A stretch of 53,798 bases of DNA, from positions 1-53,798 of the forward strand of contig NZ_JBGXYA010000063.1 of assembly GCF_041814905.1 (NCBI RefSeq), read 5' to 3'. Below are positions 25,286-34,573 of this stretch, piece by piece. This DNA comes from Glaesserella sp041814905 (GTDB lineage Bacteria > Pseudomonadota > Gammaproteobacteria > Enterobacterales > Pasteurellaceae). Below the pieces are notes generated by a model, which did not search any database, had not been told where the DNA came from, and was given only the letters and a program-made list of their open reading frames with translations. A program made the translations under genes and the position numbers. Each line of letters starts with the position of its first letter. The stretch's first letter is position 1.

Positions 25286-25669
25286 TTACTTACCGTTTTT
25301 CTCTTTGTAATCTGCAATCGCTGCTTTGATTGCATCTTCTGCAAGAATTGAGCAGTGTACTTTTACTGGTGGTAATTCAAGCTCTTCTGCGATGTCGCTG
25401 TTTTTGATTGCTTGAGCTTCATCTAATGATTTACCTTTTACCCATTCAGTAATGAGTGAGCTTGACGCAATCGCTGAGCCGCAACCGTAAGTTTTGAAAC
25501 GTGCATCTTCAATGATACCTTGTTCGTTTACTTTAATTTGAAGTTGCATTACGTCACCGCATGCTGGTGCACCCACCATACCTGTACCGATATCGGCCGC
25601 TTTTTTATCAAATGAACCTACGTTGCGTGGGTTCTCATAGTGATCAATCACTTTATCGCTGTATGCCAT
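25286..25669 (-). CDS. iscU: Fe-S cluster scaffold IscU
   Basis: IscU is the scaffold on which IscS and ferredoxin assemble [2Fe-2S] and [4Fe-4S] clusters. The 127-residue protein contains the three cluster cysteines (in GAPACGD, YGCGSAIASS and VHCSIL) and the HscA recognition sequence LPPVK just before the last Cys. It follows iscS by 18 bases. Confidence 0.98.
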   Translation of the reverse strand: MAYSDKVIDHYENPRNVGSFDKKAADIGTGMVGAPACGDVMQLQIKVNEQGIIEDARFKTYGCGSAIASSSLITEWVKGKSLDEAQAIKNSDIAEELELPPVKVHCSILAEDAIKAAIADYKEKNGK

Positions 25670-25687
25670 ATTTAAATTCCCCTATTA

Positions 25688-26908
25688 TTAATGATGAGAC
25701 CACTCAATTGAGTTTAAGTCGATACCTTCTTTGAACATATCCCAAAGTGGTGAAAGTTCACGTAATTTGGTTACTGCTTTTTTCACGATTTCGATAGTGT
25801 GATCGATCTCTTCTTCCGTTGTCCAACGACCGATTGAGAAACGGATTGAGCTATGTGCTAATTCGTCGTTTAAACCTAATGCACGAAGTACATAAGATGG
25901 CTCTAAACTTGCAGAAGTACACGCAGAACCAGAAGATACCGCAATGTCTTTTAATGACATCATCATTGACTCACCTTCAACAAAGTTAAAGCTGATGTTC
26001 AAGTTGCTGTCCACACGTTTACCCGCTTCCATTGTACCGTTCACATACACTTCTTCCATATCTTTGAAACCGTTGTATAAACGGTCACGAAGTGCTTTGA
26101 TACGAGGCATTTCAGTTGCCATTTCTTCTTTTGCGATACGATATGCTTCACCCATACCGACAATTTGGTGAACAGGTAGTGTACCTGAACGCATACCACG
26201 CTCGTGACCACCACCGTGAATGATCGCTTCTAAACGCACACGTGGTTTACGGCAAACATATAAACCGCCGATACCTTTTGGCCCGTAAAGTTTGTGGCTT
26301 GAGAAAGACATTAAATCTACGTTTAATGCTTGAACGTCCACAGGGATTTTACCTACAGATTGCGTTGCATCAACGTGGAAAATGATTTTTTTCGCACGGC
26401 AGATCTTACCGATCTCTTCGATTGGCTGGATAACGCCGATCTCATTGTTCACGTGCATTACTGACACTAAAATGGTATCCGGACGAATTGCTGCTTCGAA
26501 TTTTGCAAGGTCAATTAAACCCGTTGTTTCAGGCTCTAAATAAGTCACTTCAAAACCTTCACGCTCTAACTGACGGCAAGTATCTAATACTGCTTTATGT
26601 TCTGTTTTAACGGTGATGATATGTTTGCCTTTGGTTTGGTAGAAATGTGCTGCACCTTTAATCGCAAGGTTGTCAGACTCAGTCGCACCTGAAGTAAATA
26701 CGATTTCACGCGCATCTGCACCGATTAAATCGGCGATTTGATTACGAGCGATATCTACCGCTTCTTCTGCTTCCCAACCAAATTTGTGAGAACGAGAGGC
26801 CGGGTTACCAAACACGCCGTCCTTTGTCATATATTCCATCATTTTTTTTGCAACACGTTCATCTACCGGTGTAGTTGCTGCATAGTCCAAATAAATTGGT
26901 AATTTCAT
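25688..26908 (-). CDS. iscS: Cysteine desulfurase IscS
   Basis: IscS is the PLP enzyme that takes sulfur from cysteine for Fe-S clusters, thiamine and tRNA thiolation. The 406-residue protein has YLDYAATTPVD at the N-terminus, the PLP lysine in SFSSHKLYGPKGIGG (about 207) and the mobile catalytic Cys in SSGSACTSASLEPS (about 330). It is a group I NifS-type enzyme. It lies 38 bases after iscR. Confidence 0.98.
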   Translation of the reverse strand: MKLPIYLDYAATTPVDERVAKKMMEYMTKDGVFGNPASRSHKFGWEAEEAVDIARNQIADLIGADAREIVFTSGATESDNLAIKGAAHFYQTKGKHIITVKTEHKAVLDTCRQLEREGFEVTYLEPETTGLIDLAKFEAAIRPDTILVSVMHVNNEIGVIQPIEEIGKICRAKKIIFHVDATQSVGKIPVDVQALNVDLMSFSSHKLYGPKGIGGLYVCRKPRVRLEAIIHGGGHERGMRSGTLPVHQIVGMGEAYRIAKEEMATEMPRIKALRDRLYNGFKDMEEVYVNGTMEAGKRVDSNLNISFNFVEGESMMMSLKDIAVSSGSACTSASLEPSYVLRALGLNDELAHSSIRFSIGRWTTEEEIDHTIEIVKKAVTKLRELSPLWDMFKEGIDLNSIEWSHH

Positions 26909-26946
26909 TGTTACTCCTAACTAAATAATAGGCTTTTTATATGTTT

Positions 26947-27396
26947 TTAGTGATTGTGATGATCATGACAATGGGCAACTTCACAATCATGATCGCTGTT
27001 TTCTTCGACTAATTCCGCCAAGGTTATTGTATGCAGGAATTCTTCTATTTGAACTTCAAGACGCTCCCATAAAGAATGGGTTAAACAACGGCTATTATTG
27101 CTACAATTACCGCTACCTTTACATTTGGAAACATCAACACTTTCATTGACTGCACCAATAATCATACCGACATTGATCTCTTCAGGGGGTTTCCCAAGCT
27201 GATAACCGCCACCCGGACCTCGTACACTGTGAACAATTCCCTCACGGCGAAGCTGTGCGAAAAGTTGTTCTAAATAAGAAAGAGAAATTGCTTGGCGTTC
27301 GGAAATATCGGCTAAGCTGACAGGTAACGATTTACCGTGTAATGCAATATCTAAAATTGCCGTTACTGCATATCGACCTCTTGAAGTTAATTTCAT
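26947..27396 (-). CDS. iscR: Fe-S cluster regulator IscR
   Basis: IscR is an Rrf2-family winged-helix repressor that binds a [2Fe-2S] cluster and represses its own operon when clusters are sufficient. The 149-residue protein starts MKLTSRGRYAVTAILDIALH and has ligands Cys92, Cys98, Cys104 and His107, the same positions as in E. coli IscR. It ends in a His/Cys-rich tail (HDCEVAHCHDHHNH) that could bind metal. It is first in iscRSUA-hscB-GNAT-DUF2625-hscA-fdx-iscX. In G. parasuis, as I remember it, iscR is the conserved gene bordering the capsule locus. Confidence 0.97.
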   Translation of the reverse strand: MKLTSRGRYAVTAILDIALHGKSLPVSLADISERQAISLSYLEQLFAQLRREGIVHSVRGPGGGYQLGKPPEEINVGMIIGAVNESVDVSKCKGSGNCSNNSRCLTHSLWERLEVQIEEFLHTITLAELVEENSDHDCEVAHCHDHHNH

Positions 27397-27439
27397 ACTC
27401 CACCCTTATTTAAGAATGATTAATATTTGATGTGAGAAT

Positions 27440-27471
27440 TTTATATATTCCCTACTAATTTAGTCAAGTAT
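27440..27471 (-). promoter_or_regulatory. isc promoter with IscR type 1 binding site
   Basis: On the minus strand ATACTTGACTAAATTAG followed by TAGGGAATAT (27445-27471) fits the E. coli type 1 IscR consensus (ATASYYGACTRWWWYAGTCRRSTAT) closely. It contains the -35 TTGACT (complement of 27462-27467); the -10 TATAAA (complement of 27440-27445) follows after 16 bases. Cluster-bound IscR would cover the -35, giving autorepression. Confidence 0.85.
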
Positions 27472-27587
27472 TTTAGCTTATTAGACTGAAAGGTTTTATA
27501 AATGGATTGGGTCAAAGGAAAGCTTAAACGAGGCGGATTCTACCTCATTTTGTTCCTAACGGGAAGTCTGTGTTTTATATAAAATAA

Positions 27588-27616
27588 AAGGTCTGAATCA
27601 TATCGATTCAGACCTT
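27588..27616 (-). terminator. Terminator of the capsule operon
   Basis: AAGGTCTGAATC and GATTCAGACCTT form a perfect 12-bp stem with a five-base loop. On the minus strand it is followed by TTTTATTTTAT. It lies 25 bases past the wzc stop. Confidence 0.9.
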
Positions 27617-27641
27617 GATAGAACGCAGCTATTATAGCAAA

Positions 27642-29762
27642 TTAGTTATAATCATATTGATAATAGTCTTCACTATTTGATGCTTTGCGCTTCACGCCAT
27701 TTAAAATGAAGCCATTCACTGTAACACCGGCTCTAGCAAAGACATTGCGTGCTTTTTCAAGCTCTTTGATGGTTGTTTTCTCGAAGAAACCGATGAGGAA
27801 TGTTGTACCGACATAGCGTCCGATAATTGCAGGATCCGTCACGGCTAAAACCGGTGGAGTATCAATAAGTACTAAGTCGTATTTTTTAGACGCCCATTCT
27901 AATAATTTTTCGAAACGATTGGTCGATAAGAGTTCCGACGGATTAGATGGGGCTCCGCCTTTAAGAATAACATCAAAATCGCCGTTTGGTACTTTTTGTA
28001 CAACATCTTCAAACGGAATATCTTTAGACAGTACTTCAGACAAACCTATGCCTCTTTCAACTCCTAAAATTGCCCCCATATAGCTTCTACGTAAATCAGC
28101 ATCAATTAACAGCACTTTTTGTCCTGCTTTTGCAACAATGTTCGCAAAATTTGAAGCGATAAAACTTTTACCAACACCAGGAGATGTACCTGATAGCATA
28201 ACAATATTATTTTTAGCCTCCAACATCGCAAAATGTAAACTTGTTCTTAAGCTACGTAATGCTTCGATTGACACATCTGTTGGTGATGACTCCGACAGTA
28301 ATTGTAGCTTACTTTGTCCACCTTTTTTGAAGGTTAAAATATTTAGCGTGATTTTATCTTGATTTGTAGAATACGGAATTGTTGCATAGGTCGGTAAACC
28401 GATTTTATCCGCTTCTGCTGTACTTTCAATGCCACGATTAAATAGCATTCTCACAACGGCAACACTGACTGAGAGCATAAAACCAAGCATAGTAGCGAAT
28501 ATCACTACAAACACTTTTTTAGGTGCAACAGGATTCGGTAACACTTGGGCAACATCTAAAATACGAACATTACCAACAACCCCTGCTTTAACTACGTTCA
28601 GTTCCTGCGCTTTATTTAGTAATTGAACATAAATCTGCTGCTCTACTTCTAAGTCACGCGTCAAACGAATGACTTCTTTTTGTGTATCCGGTAAAGATTC
28701 TAACTGTTTAGTTAAGCGATCCCGTTCACTCAACAGTACGTTACGTTGCTCTAATAAAGAAACATATGTCGGATGATTTTTTGTATATTTTTGAGATATA
28801 TCACTTTCTCTGATAGTTAATTCATTTAAATCAGCTTCTAATTGAACTAAAGTATCAAGAAAAGATTTTGCTTCCAAACCTAAATCAACCGATCCATGTT
28901 TCTGGCGGTATTCATTCAAGTTATTTTCAGATTCAGCCAGTTTCTCTCTCACTTCAGGTAAGCGATTTTCTAAAAACACTAAACTTTTAGAAGCTTCTTC
29001 AGAATTTCTGGCAATATCTTGTAAAATATAGTTCTCAGTCACACTTTTCACGATACGCTTAATTAAGCGCTGATTTTCACCATTTAAGCTGACTTCAATC
29101 ACACCGGTTTGCTTTCCTCTTTCAATTACAGAAAGTTCACGTTGCAATCTCTCAATAGCATCTAATTCAGATATTTTTTCAACCGAGAAACGTTGTCCGA
29201 TATTTCCTTTTAAAATACTAACCTGAATAGAAAAGTTATCGTTTTCATACTTCTGATTAATATTCCCTTCCAATAGTAGCTGATCACCCTCTTTATCGAA
29301 CAAACGATATTGTTGAGCTGTTGGTCCAATCTCTAAGATAACGGTTTCAAAACCTTCCATTGGTTCGAAATGAGGAATCGCTAATTCTGAAGATTCACCA
29401 GACAAACGAGATAACCCTTTGCCAATAACAGGAGTTGAAAAAATCGGACTAATTCTTGTATCTAAATTCAATTCCTTAACTGCTTTTTCTAAAATCATAC
29501 GAGATTTTACGATCGCAATCTCAGTGTTTGCTGATGCATCTTGTTCAGAAATCGTAGAAAACTCCTGAAAAATCCCACCTGAATTTTTTGCTTCCACTTG
29601 AATCAATGCATTCGCCGTATAGATTGGGGTCGCCAATAAAGCATAGCCAACTCCCAATCCCGCAAATAACAAGGTGCATAGTATGATGAACCATTTGTAA
29701 TCAAGCACTGTTCCAAATAATTTGGATAGATCAATACGATCGTTATCTTTTTCTTGAGACAT
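27642..29762 (-). CDS. wzc: Polysaccharide co-polymerase with BY-kinase domain (Wzc-like; 'wzs' in G. parasuis usage)
   Basis: This inner-membrane PCP-2a protein controls polymer length and export together with Wza, driven by tyrosine autophosphorylation. In 706 residues it has an N-terminal membrane helix (about 24-46), a large periplasmic Wzz domain with coiled-coil helices (about 255-400), a second membrane helix (about 420-440), and a cytoplasmic kinase: Walker A SGTSPGVGKS (524-533), Walker A' VLLIDADLRRS and Walker B LVLIDTPPV (about 627-635). The last ten residues SEDYYQYDYN hold four tyrosines, the usual phosphorylation cluster. It is the final gene of the operon, 17 bases after wzb. 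Confidence 0.95.
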   Translation of the reverse strand: MSQEKDNDRIDLSKLFGTVLDYKWFIILCTLLFAGLGVGYALLATPIYTANALIQVEAKNSGGIFQEFSTISEQDASANTEIAIVKSRMILEKAVKELNLDTRISPIFSTPVIGKGLSRLSGESSELAIPHFEPMEGFETVILEIGPTAQQYRLFDKEGDQLLLEGNINQKYENDNFSIQVSILKGNIGQRFSVEKISELDAIERLQRELSVIERGKQTGVIEVSLNGENQRLIKRIVKSVTENYILQDIARNSEEASKSLVFLENRLPEVREKLAESENNLNEYRQKHGSVDLGLEAKSFLDTLVQLEADLNELTIRESDISQKYTKNHPTYVSLLEQRNVLLSERDRLTKQLESLPDTQKEVIRLTRDLEVEQQIYVQLLNKAQELNVVKAGVVGNVRILDVAQVLPNPVAPKKVFVVIFATMLGFMLSVSVAVVRMLFNRGIESTAEADKIGLPTYATIPYSTNQDKITLNILTFKKGGQSKLQLLSESSPTDVSIEALRSLRTSLHFAMLEAKNNIVMLSGTSPGVGKSFIASNFANIVAKAGQKVLLIDADLRRSYMGAILGVERGIGLSEVLSKDIPFEDVVQKVPNGDFDVILKGGAPSNPSELLSTNRFEKLLEWASKKYDLVLIDTPPVLAVTDPAIIGRYVGTTFLIGFFEKTTIKELEKARNVFARAGVTVNGFILNGVKRKASNSEDYYQYDYN

Positions 29763-29779
29763 TCTTTTACCTTTAAAAG

Positions 29780-30220
29780 TTACTGTAATTTAGATTTCCA
29801 ACTTTCCGTTGCTTCTTCCATGAGATTATAAACAAACTCGAATGTATCTTTAGTCTGTTTATAAGGATCCGGAATTTCCTTTTGCAACCAATGTCCATAA
29901 AGCATTATCTTTCCTCTCGCCGCTGGTGCAATACTTGCAACTGCATCAATATGCTTCTGCTCCATAACTAATATCAAATCAGCATTCCGACAAAGTTCCT
30001 CTGTGAGTTGCTGGGCTGAATGCCGTGTTAAATCTAAATGACATTTAGATGCTGTTTCAATCATCGTAGATTCTGCCGAGCTACCGACTAATCCACTGTT
30101 TTTTGTAGCAATCCCTGCCGATTCAATATGTTTGTTAGGAAAAGCTTGTTCAAATAAGACCTTACCTAGAGGGGAACGGCAAATGTTCCCCATACAAACT
30201 ATTAATATATTCCTAAACAT
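29780..30220 (-). CDS. wzb: Low-molecular-weight protein tyrosine phosphatase (Wzb-like; 'ptp')
   Basis: This phosphatase dephosphorylates the Wzc tyrosine tail, a cycle needed for high-molecular-weight polymer. The 146-residue protein carries the P-loop CMGNICRS (catalytic CX5R) near the N-terminus and the general-acid loop DPYKQ in the last quarter. I chose the ATG at 30220, whose first base overlaps the wza stop (TAATG); a TTG two codons upstream is also in frame. Genes wza-wzb-wzc are in the usual order. Confidence 0.95.
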   Translation of the reverse strand: MFRNILIVCMGNICRSPLGKVLFEQAFPNKHIESAGIATKNSGLVGSSAESTMIETASKCHLDLTRHSAQQLTEELCRNADLILVMEQKHIDAVASIAPAARGKIMLYGHWLQKEIPDPYKQTKDTFEFVYNLMEEATESWKSKLQ

Positions 30221-31380
30221 TACCAATTCTTAACTCTTAACATACTCTCTGTTAGTCCATTGAATCCATCGATTGTCGGTAATACTTGTGAGATTACACG
30301 ATTCCAACGAGTGACTGGCGCGGTTGTCACATAAACAACATCATATGGTTTTAGGAAGAAGTCCGTTCCTAAAATATAAGATGTTGGATTTGTCACATCT
30401 AACTGATAAATACTGGCAACAGTCTCAATCTGTTGACCATCATCCAAGGTAGTAAACTTAGTTTCCCCTCTTTGGCTACGAATAACAAAAATACCTGTTG
30501 CATCCGCGGCTAGCTTATCAATACCACCACTAGCAGAAATTGCCTCCATCAGGGTCATACCATTTTTACTGATGGTAAGGAATTGAGGTTGAGTAACTTC
30601 ACCCACCACAAATACTTTCTGAGTATCGTTACTTGGAACATGTACAATATCACCATCTTTTAATAAACGATTTTGAGTGAGATCGCCACGTTGAATCAGT
30701 GCTTCTAAAGAAACAACCTCATCACGCCCTTTACTGGTAATTGTAACATTATGCCAATCTGCGGTATCCGATAAGCCCCCTGCTTTGTTCACTGCATCCA
30801 ATAAAGTTAAAGGTATATTACTGATAAATTGTTGCCCTGGGCTTTTAACTTCACCGGTAATATAAGCTTTCTGCGAACGATAAGAAACAACCGAAACTTC
30901 AACCTGAGGGCTTACAATATAATTAGCCAAACGACTTGTTAATCTATCACGAATTTGGCTTACCGTTAAACCAACCACTTTGAGATTGCCGACATAAGGA
31001 TAGAAAATCGTTCCGTTCGCATGTACCTGGTTACCTGATTCTGCCGCTGAACGGTAAGAACCTGCGGGGGTAGTCAATTCCGGATGATCCCATACAGTAA
31101 TATTGAGAATATCACCAATACCAACAACATATTGGTAGGCATTGATCTGCTGATCTAGACTCACATTATTTTTCGCCGTCGCTTTAATCGGAGCTAACGT
31201 TTTGAGTAATTGAGGAGTAATAAAATAAGCATCCACCGCTTTTTCTGTATCCAGTTTCTCTCCCGTTACCTGTACGTCTTTCGATCGAACAGGGTTATGA
31301 GAACTAGGAGCAATAAGAGAACAACCGCTAATAGATACGGAAACTCCTGTAATTAATAAAATTTTCGTTAGATTTTTCAT
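30220..31380 (-). CDS. wza: Outer-membrane polysaccharide export lipoprotein Wza
   Basis: Wza forms the octameric outer-membrane channel through which group 1-type capsule or exopolysaccharide leaves the cell. The protein has 386 residues counted from ATG 31380 (E. coli 379). It begins MKNLTKILLITGVSVSISGC, with a lipobox SISGC and lipidated Cys20, then the poly-export domain (YQYVVGIGDILNITVWDHPEL, about 85-105) and two SLBB repeats (about 175-330). The longer open frame starting at 31455 would hide the lipobox, so it is rejected. The ribosome binding site is weak, suggesting coupling to the gene before it. Confidence 0.95.
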   Translation of the reverse strand: MKNLTKILLITGVSVSISGCSLIAPSSHNPVRSKDVQVTGEKLDTEKAVDAYFITPQLLKTLAPIKATAKNNVSLDQQINAYQYVVGIGDILNITVWDHPELTTPAGSYRSAAESGNQVHANGTIFYPYVGNLKVVGLTVSQIRDRLTSRLANYIVSPQVEVSVVSYRSQKAYITGEVKSPGQQFISNIPLTLLDAVNKAGGLSDTADWHNVTITSKGRDEVVSLEALIQRGDLTQNRLLKDGDIVHVPSNDTQKVFVVGEVTQPQFLTISKNGMTLMEAISASGGIDKLAADATGIFVIRSQRGETKFTTLDDGQQIETVASIYQLDVTNPTSYILGTDFFLKPYDVVYVTTAPVTRWNRVISQVLPTIDGFNGLTESMLRVKNW

Positions 31381-31433
31381 AATCAATAATTCAGGTTTAA
31401 AGTTAATCACAATAAAATCCAAAGCCGTTAATA

Positions 31434-33371
31434 CTAGGCGTTTTGCATTTTCCAAACAAGATCTTCAAGATGGCTAACCGGATTATATCCGGCTGGTGCA
31501 TCTAACAATAATGAACGTATTTGTTCACATTGATTTTCTACACTTGCCTCTTCTAATTTATCAAGTAATCGTAATAAATCAGGAAGTGGCAAATATCCCT
31601 CTTGAGCAGTCATAATTCGTTCATGTGCTGTCTTTTCAACATTATCATCCCCGATTAGAAGCTCTTCATAGAGTTTTTCTCCAGGTCTTAGTCCTGTAAA
31701 TTTGATTTCAATATCACCGTTCGGATTACTTTCGTTCTTAATTGTTAACCCGGATAAATTAATAAGATTTGCAGCCAAATCAACGATTTTAACCGGTTCA
31801 CCCATATCAAGAATAAAAACATCCCCCCCTTTTGCCATTGCTCCAGCTTGAATAACCAACTGTGCAGCTTCAGGAATTGTCATAAAATAGCGAATAATAC
31901 GTGGATCCGTAACAGTAATAGGACCACCTTGTTCAATTTGCTTTTTAAATAAAGGAATTACAGAACCAGACGAACCAAGCACGTTCCCGAAACGAACCAT
32001 CGAAAAAGTTGTTTCATTTAATACACCATCAATCATGTTTCCTTTTTCTTTTGCTAACGCTTGCAAACAAAGCTCTGCAATACGTTTTGTTGTTCCCATT
32101 ACATTGGTTGGACGAACCGCTTTATCTGTTGAAATCAATACAAAAGATTTTACTCTAGCTTTAATAGCCGCTTTTGCGGCATAAAAAGTACCGAAAATAT
32201 TATTACGAACACCTTCAACAACATTATATTCAACCATTGGAACATGTTTATATGCAGCCGCATGATAAACTGTTTCAACTCTCAAAATTTTCATAATTTC
32301 CGTTAGTTTATGAAAATTCTGAACACTACCCAGTAGTGGAAGAATCTCAATATTATCTAGTTTTTTCTCTGCACAAATTTCCCGAAGATCCCGTTCAATC
32401 GCATAAAGAGCATACTCTGATACTTCGAATAAAATAAGTTTCTTAGGTTTATTTCTAATAATTTGCCGACATAATTCAGAGCCGATGGAACCGCCGGCTC
32501 CAGTTACCATGACCACTTGATCTTGAATATTCTTGCTAAATAACTCCGGAATTGGCTCAACCGGCTCTCGACCTAATAGATCAATGATATTAACTTCTTT
32601 CATATCTGAAAGGTTAATTTTTTCATCAACTAATTGCTCTAAACCCGGAATTTCCATGATTTTTGCTGAAGAATTTGATAAAAATTGGACTATTTCATTT
32701 TTTCTTTTTCTATCAACAGAAGGTAATGCAATTAATACCTGATCAATTTGATAACGCTTAATTGCATCAAATGCTCTATTCGCAGAATAAACTTTTAAAC
32801 GGTCTATTCTTGTATTACTTAAATTATTATTATCGTCAATAAAGAAGATAGGAATATACTCATGAGAGCTAAACAATAGTTGTGCAATTTGCTGCCCTGC
32901 ATCACCCGCTCCATAAATAGCAATACGTTTACGAGGAAGATCTGAATGCATTACATATCGAATGAAGAAACGAATAACAGAACGGCTTCCCCATACCCAT
33001 GCAAACATTAAAAAGCCAAACATTAATGGAATTGAAGTCGGTACAAATGCAGAAGTATATATACCCAAAGCAAATAGACAAACAATTGTCATAACAGTTG
33101 CAATTCCCAACCTTGCAATTAAAGCTTCAGTAAAACCTCTCAACACAAAATGATATACACCGCAAAATGCAAGGCAAATAACAGCTAAAAGCGAAACCCA
33201 AATTTCACCATAAAGCAGGTTAGGAACAGCTTCGGCATTCCAATCAAATAAACGTACTGCATAGCTCACCCAAATTAAGATAGGAAAAGCAAGCAAATCC
33301 ATAACAGCTAAACCGACTTGCTTTACCACCCTTGGTGAGAACATTAATGAAGTAAAAAATGAACGTAACAT
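31434..33371 (-). CDS. Membrane-bound UDP-HexNAc 4,6-dehydratase (WbpM/PglF/WbgZ/CapD-like)
   Basis: This enzyme would convert UDP-GlcNAc to the UDP-4-keto-6-deoxy sugar. The protein of about 645 residues has four N-terminal membrane helices, a CoA-binding-like Rossmann domain (YGAGDAGQQIAQLL, about 145), and a second short-chain dehydrogenase domain with VTGAGGSIGSELCRQI (about 290). Its catalytic region STDKAVRPTNVMGTTK has Met in place of the usual Tyr, typical of the long WbpM/PglF dehydratases. I chose ATG 33371, just past the aminotransferase stop; an in-frame TTG at 33401 overlaps it. In G. parasuis reports such a gene is called capD. Confidence 0.9.
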   Translation of the reverse strand: MLRSFFTSLMFSPRVVKQVGLAVMDLLAFPILIWVSYAVRLFDWNAEAVPNLLYGEIWVSLLAVICLAFCGVYHFVLRGFTEALIARLGIATVMTIVCLFALGIYTSAFVPTSIPLMFGFLMFAWVWGSRSVIRFFIRYVMHSDLPRKRIAIYGAGDAGQQIAQLLFSSHEYIPIFFIDDNNNLSNTRIDRLKVYSANRAFDAIKRYQIDQVLIALPSVDRKRKNEIVQFLSNSSAKIMEIPGLEQLVDEKINLSDMKEVNIIDLLGREPVEPIPELFSKNIQDQVVMVTGAGGSIGSELCRQIIRNKPKKLILFEVSEYALYAIERDLREICAEKKLDNIEILPLLGSVQNFHKLTEIMKILRVETVYHAAAYKHVPMVEYNVVEGVRNNIFGTFYAAKAAIKARVKSFVLISTDKAVRPTNVMGTTKRIAELCLQALAKEKGNMIDGVLNETTFSMVRFGNVLGSSGSVIPLFKKQIEQGGPITVTDPRIIRYFMTIPEAAQLVIQAGAMAKGGDVFILDMGEPVKIVDLAANLINLSGLTIKNESNPNGDIEIKFTGLRPGEKLYEELLIGDDNVEKTAHERIMTAQEGYLPLPDLLRLLDKLEEASVENQCEQIRSLLLDAPAGYNPVSHLEDLVWKMQNA

Positions 33372-33381
33372 ACGGAAACCA

Positions 33382-34557
33382 CTATTGTGATAATTGCTCA
33401 ATAACCGTTGAAATAGCCTTGACGGTTTTATCTAGACTTTCTTTACTCAATGTCGGGTGAACTAAGAACATCAAACTGGTTTCTCCTAACTGTTTTGCAT
33501 TAGGTAAACGTTTAGTCGGACGCCAAGGAGTATTATCAAATGCTTTTTCTAAGTAAATTTCAGAACAAGAACCACTATAGCAAGGAATGCCAAGCCCATT
33601 GATACTTTCCATAATGCGATCTCGAGTCCAACCTTCCGGTAAACGTTCATTGTTTACTTGTACATAACATTTATAGGCAGCATGTTTAAATTCTGCCGGC
33701 GCTTTGTTGACCGTAAAATACGGAGAATTCTCAAAAGCCGCCAAAATACGTTGCATATTCTCATTACGTTTACGAGTCCATTCCTGCATACGTTTTAACT
33801 GAATACGACCAATAACAGCCTGTACTTCCATCATACGCCAGTTAGTGCCGAAAGAATCATGTAACCAACGGAAACCCGGTGGATGTTGTCTGTTATAAAC
33901 TGCATCAAAACTTTTACCATGATCTTTATATGACCACATTTTGTCCCATAACGTTTCATCATTGGTAGTGACCATACCGCCTTCACCGCCAGTTGTCATA
34001 ATCTTATCTTGACAGAAAGACCATGCACCGATATGACCGATAGAACCTGCCGATTTACCTTTATAACTTGCCCCATGAGCTTGAGCACAGTCTTCAATAA
34101 CATATAACCCTTTTTCTTGAGCCAATTCCATAATCGGATCCATATCACACATCAAACCGGCCAAATGTACACAAATAATAGCTTTAGTGTTTGGGGTTAA
34201 CACTGCTTCAATGGTACGACGGGAAATATTCTGTGAATCTAATTCCACATCGGCAAAAACAGGATTTGCCCCGGCAGTAACAATTGAACTGGCTGAAGCT
34301 AAAAACGTACGTGATGTTACAATCACATCATCTCCGGCTCCAATATTTAATGCTTTTAAAGCAACATCAAGAGCAACGGTTCCATTAGTTAACGCTACCG
34401 CATATTTTGTTTGAGCGAATTGAGCAAATTCTTTTTCAAATTCACGACATTCTTGTCCTGTCCAATAATTCACTTTATTTGACAAAATCGTTTTCGAAAC
34501 TGCATCAGCTTCTTCCTGCGTAAACGACGGCCATGGTTCTAAACTTGTATTTAACAT
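33382..34557 (-). CDS. DegT/DnrJ/EryC1 aminotransferase (WbgX/PglE-like)
   Basis: This PLP enzyme is predicted to aminate the C4 keto sugar made by the neighbouring dehydratase. The 391-residue protein has TNGTVALDVALKALNIGAGDDVIV (phosphate cup, about 57-80), IEDCAQAHGASYKGKSAG (about 154-171) and the PLP lysine in SFCQDKIMTTGGEGG (Lys185). The N-terminal motif KVNYWTGQECREFEKEF is as I recall for WbgX-type enzymes of the AATGal pathway. It lies next to the HAD gene upstream and the dehydratase downstream. Confidence 0.9.
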   Translation of the reverse strand: MLNTSLEPWPSFTQEEADAVSKTILSNKVNYWTGQECREFEKEFAQFAQTKYAVALTNGTVALDVALKALNIGAGDDVIVTSRTFLASASSIVTAGANPVFADVELDSQNISRRTIEAVLTPNTKAIICVHLAGLMCDMDPIMELAQEKGLYVIEDCAQAHGASYKGKSAGSIGHIGAWSFCQDKIMTTGGEGGMVTTNDETLWDKMWSYKDHGKSFDAVYNRQHPPGFRWLHDSFGTNWRMMEVQAVIGRIQLKRMQEWTRKRNENMQRILAAFENSPYFTVNKAPAEFKHAAYKCYVQVNNERLPEGWTRDRIMESINGLGIPCYSGSCSEIYLEKAFDNTPWRPTKRLPNAKQLGETSLMFLVHPTLSKESLDKTVKAISTVIEQLSQ

Positions 34558-34573
34558 AAACTTTCCTTAAAAA

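Noticed and set aside
30220..31455. Longer start for wza giving a 411-residue protein.
   Set aside because: It would put 25 extra residues in front of a perfect lipoprotein signal and overlap the dehydratase gene.
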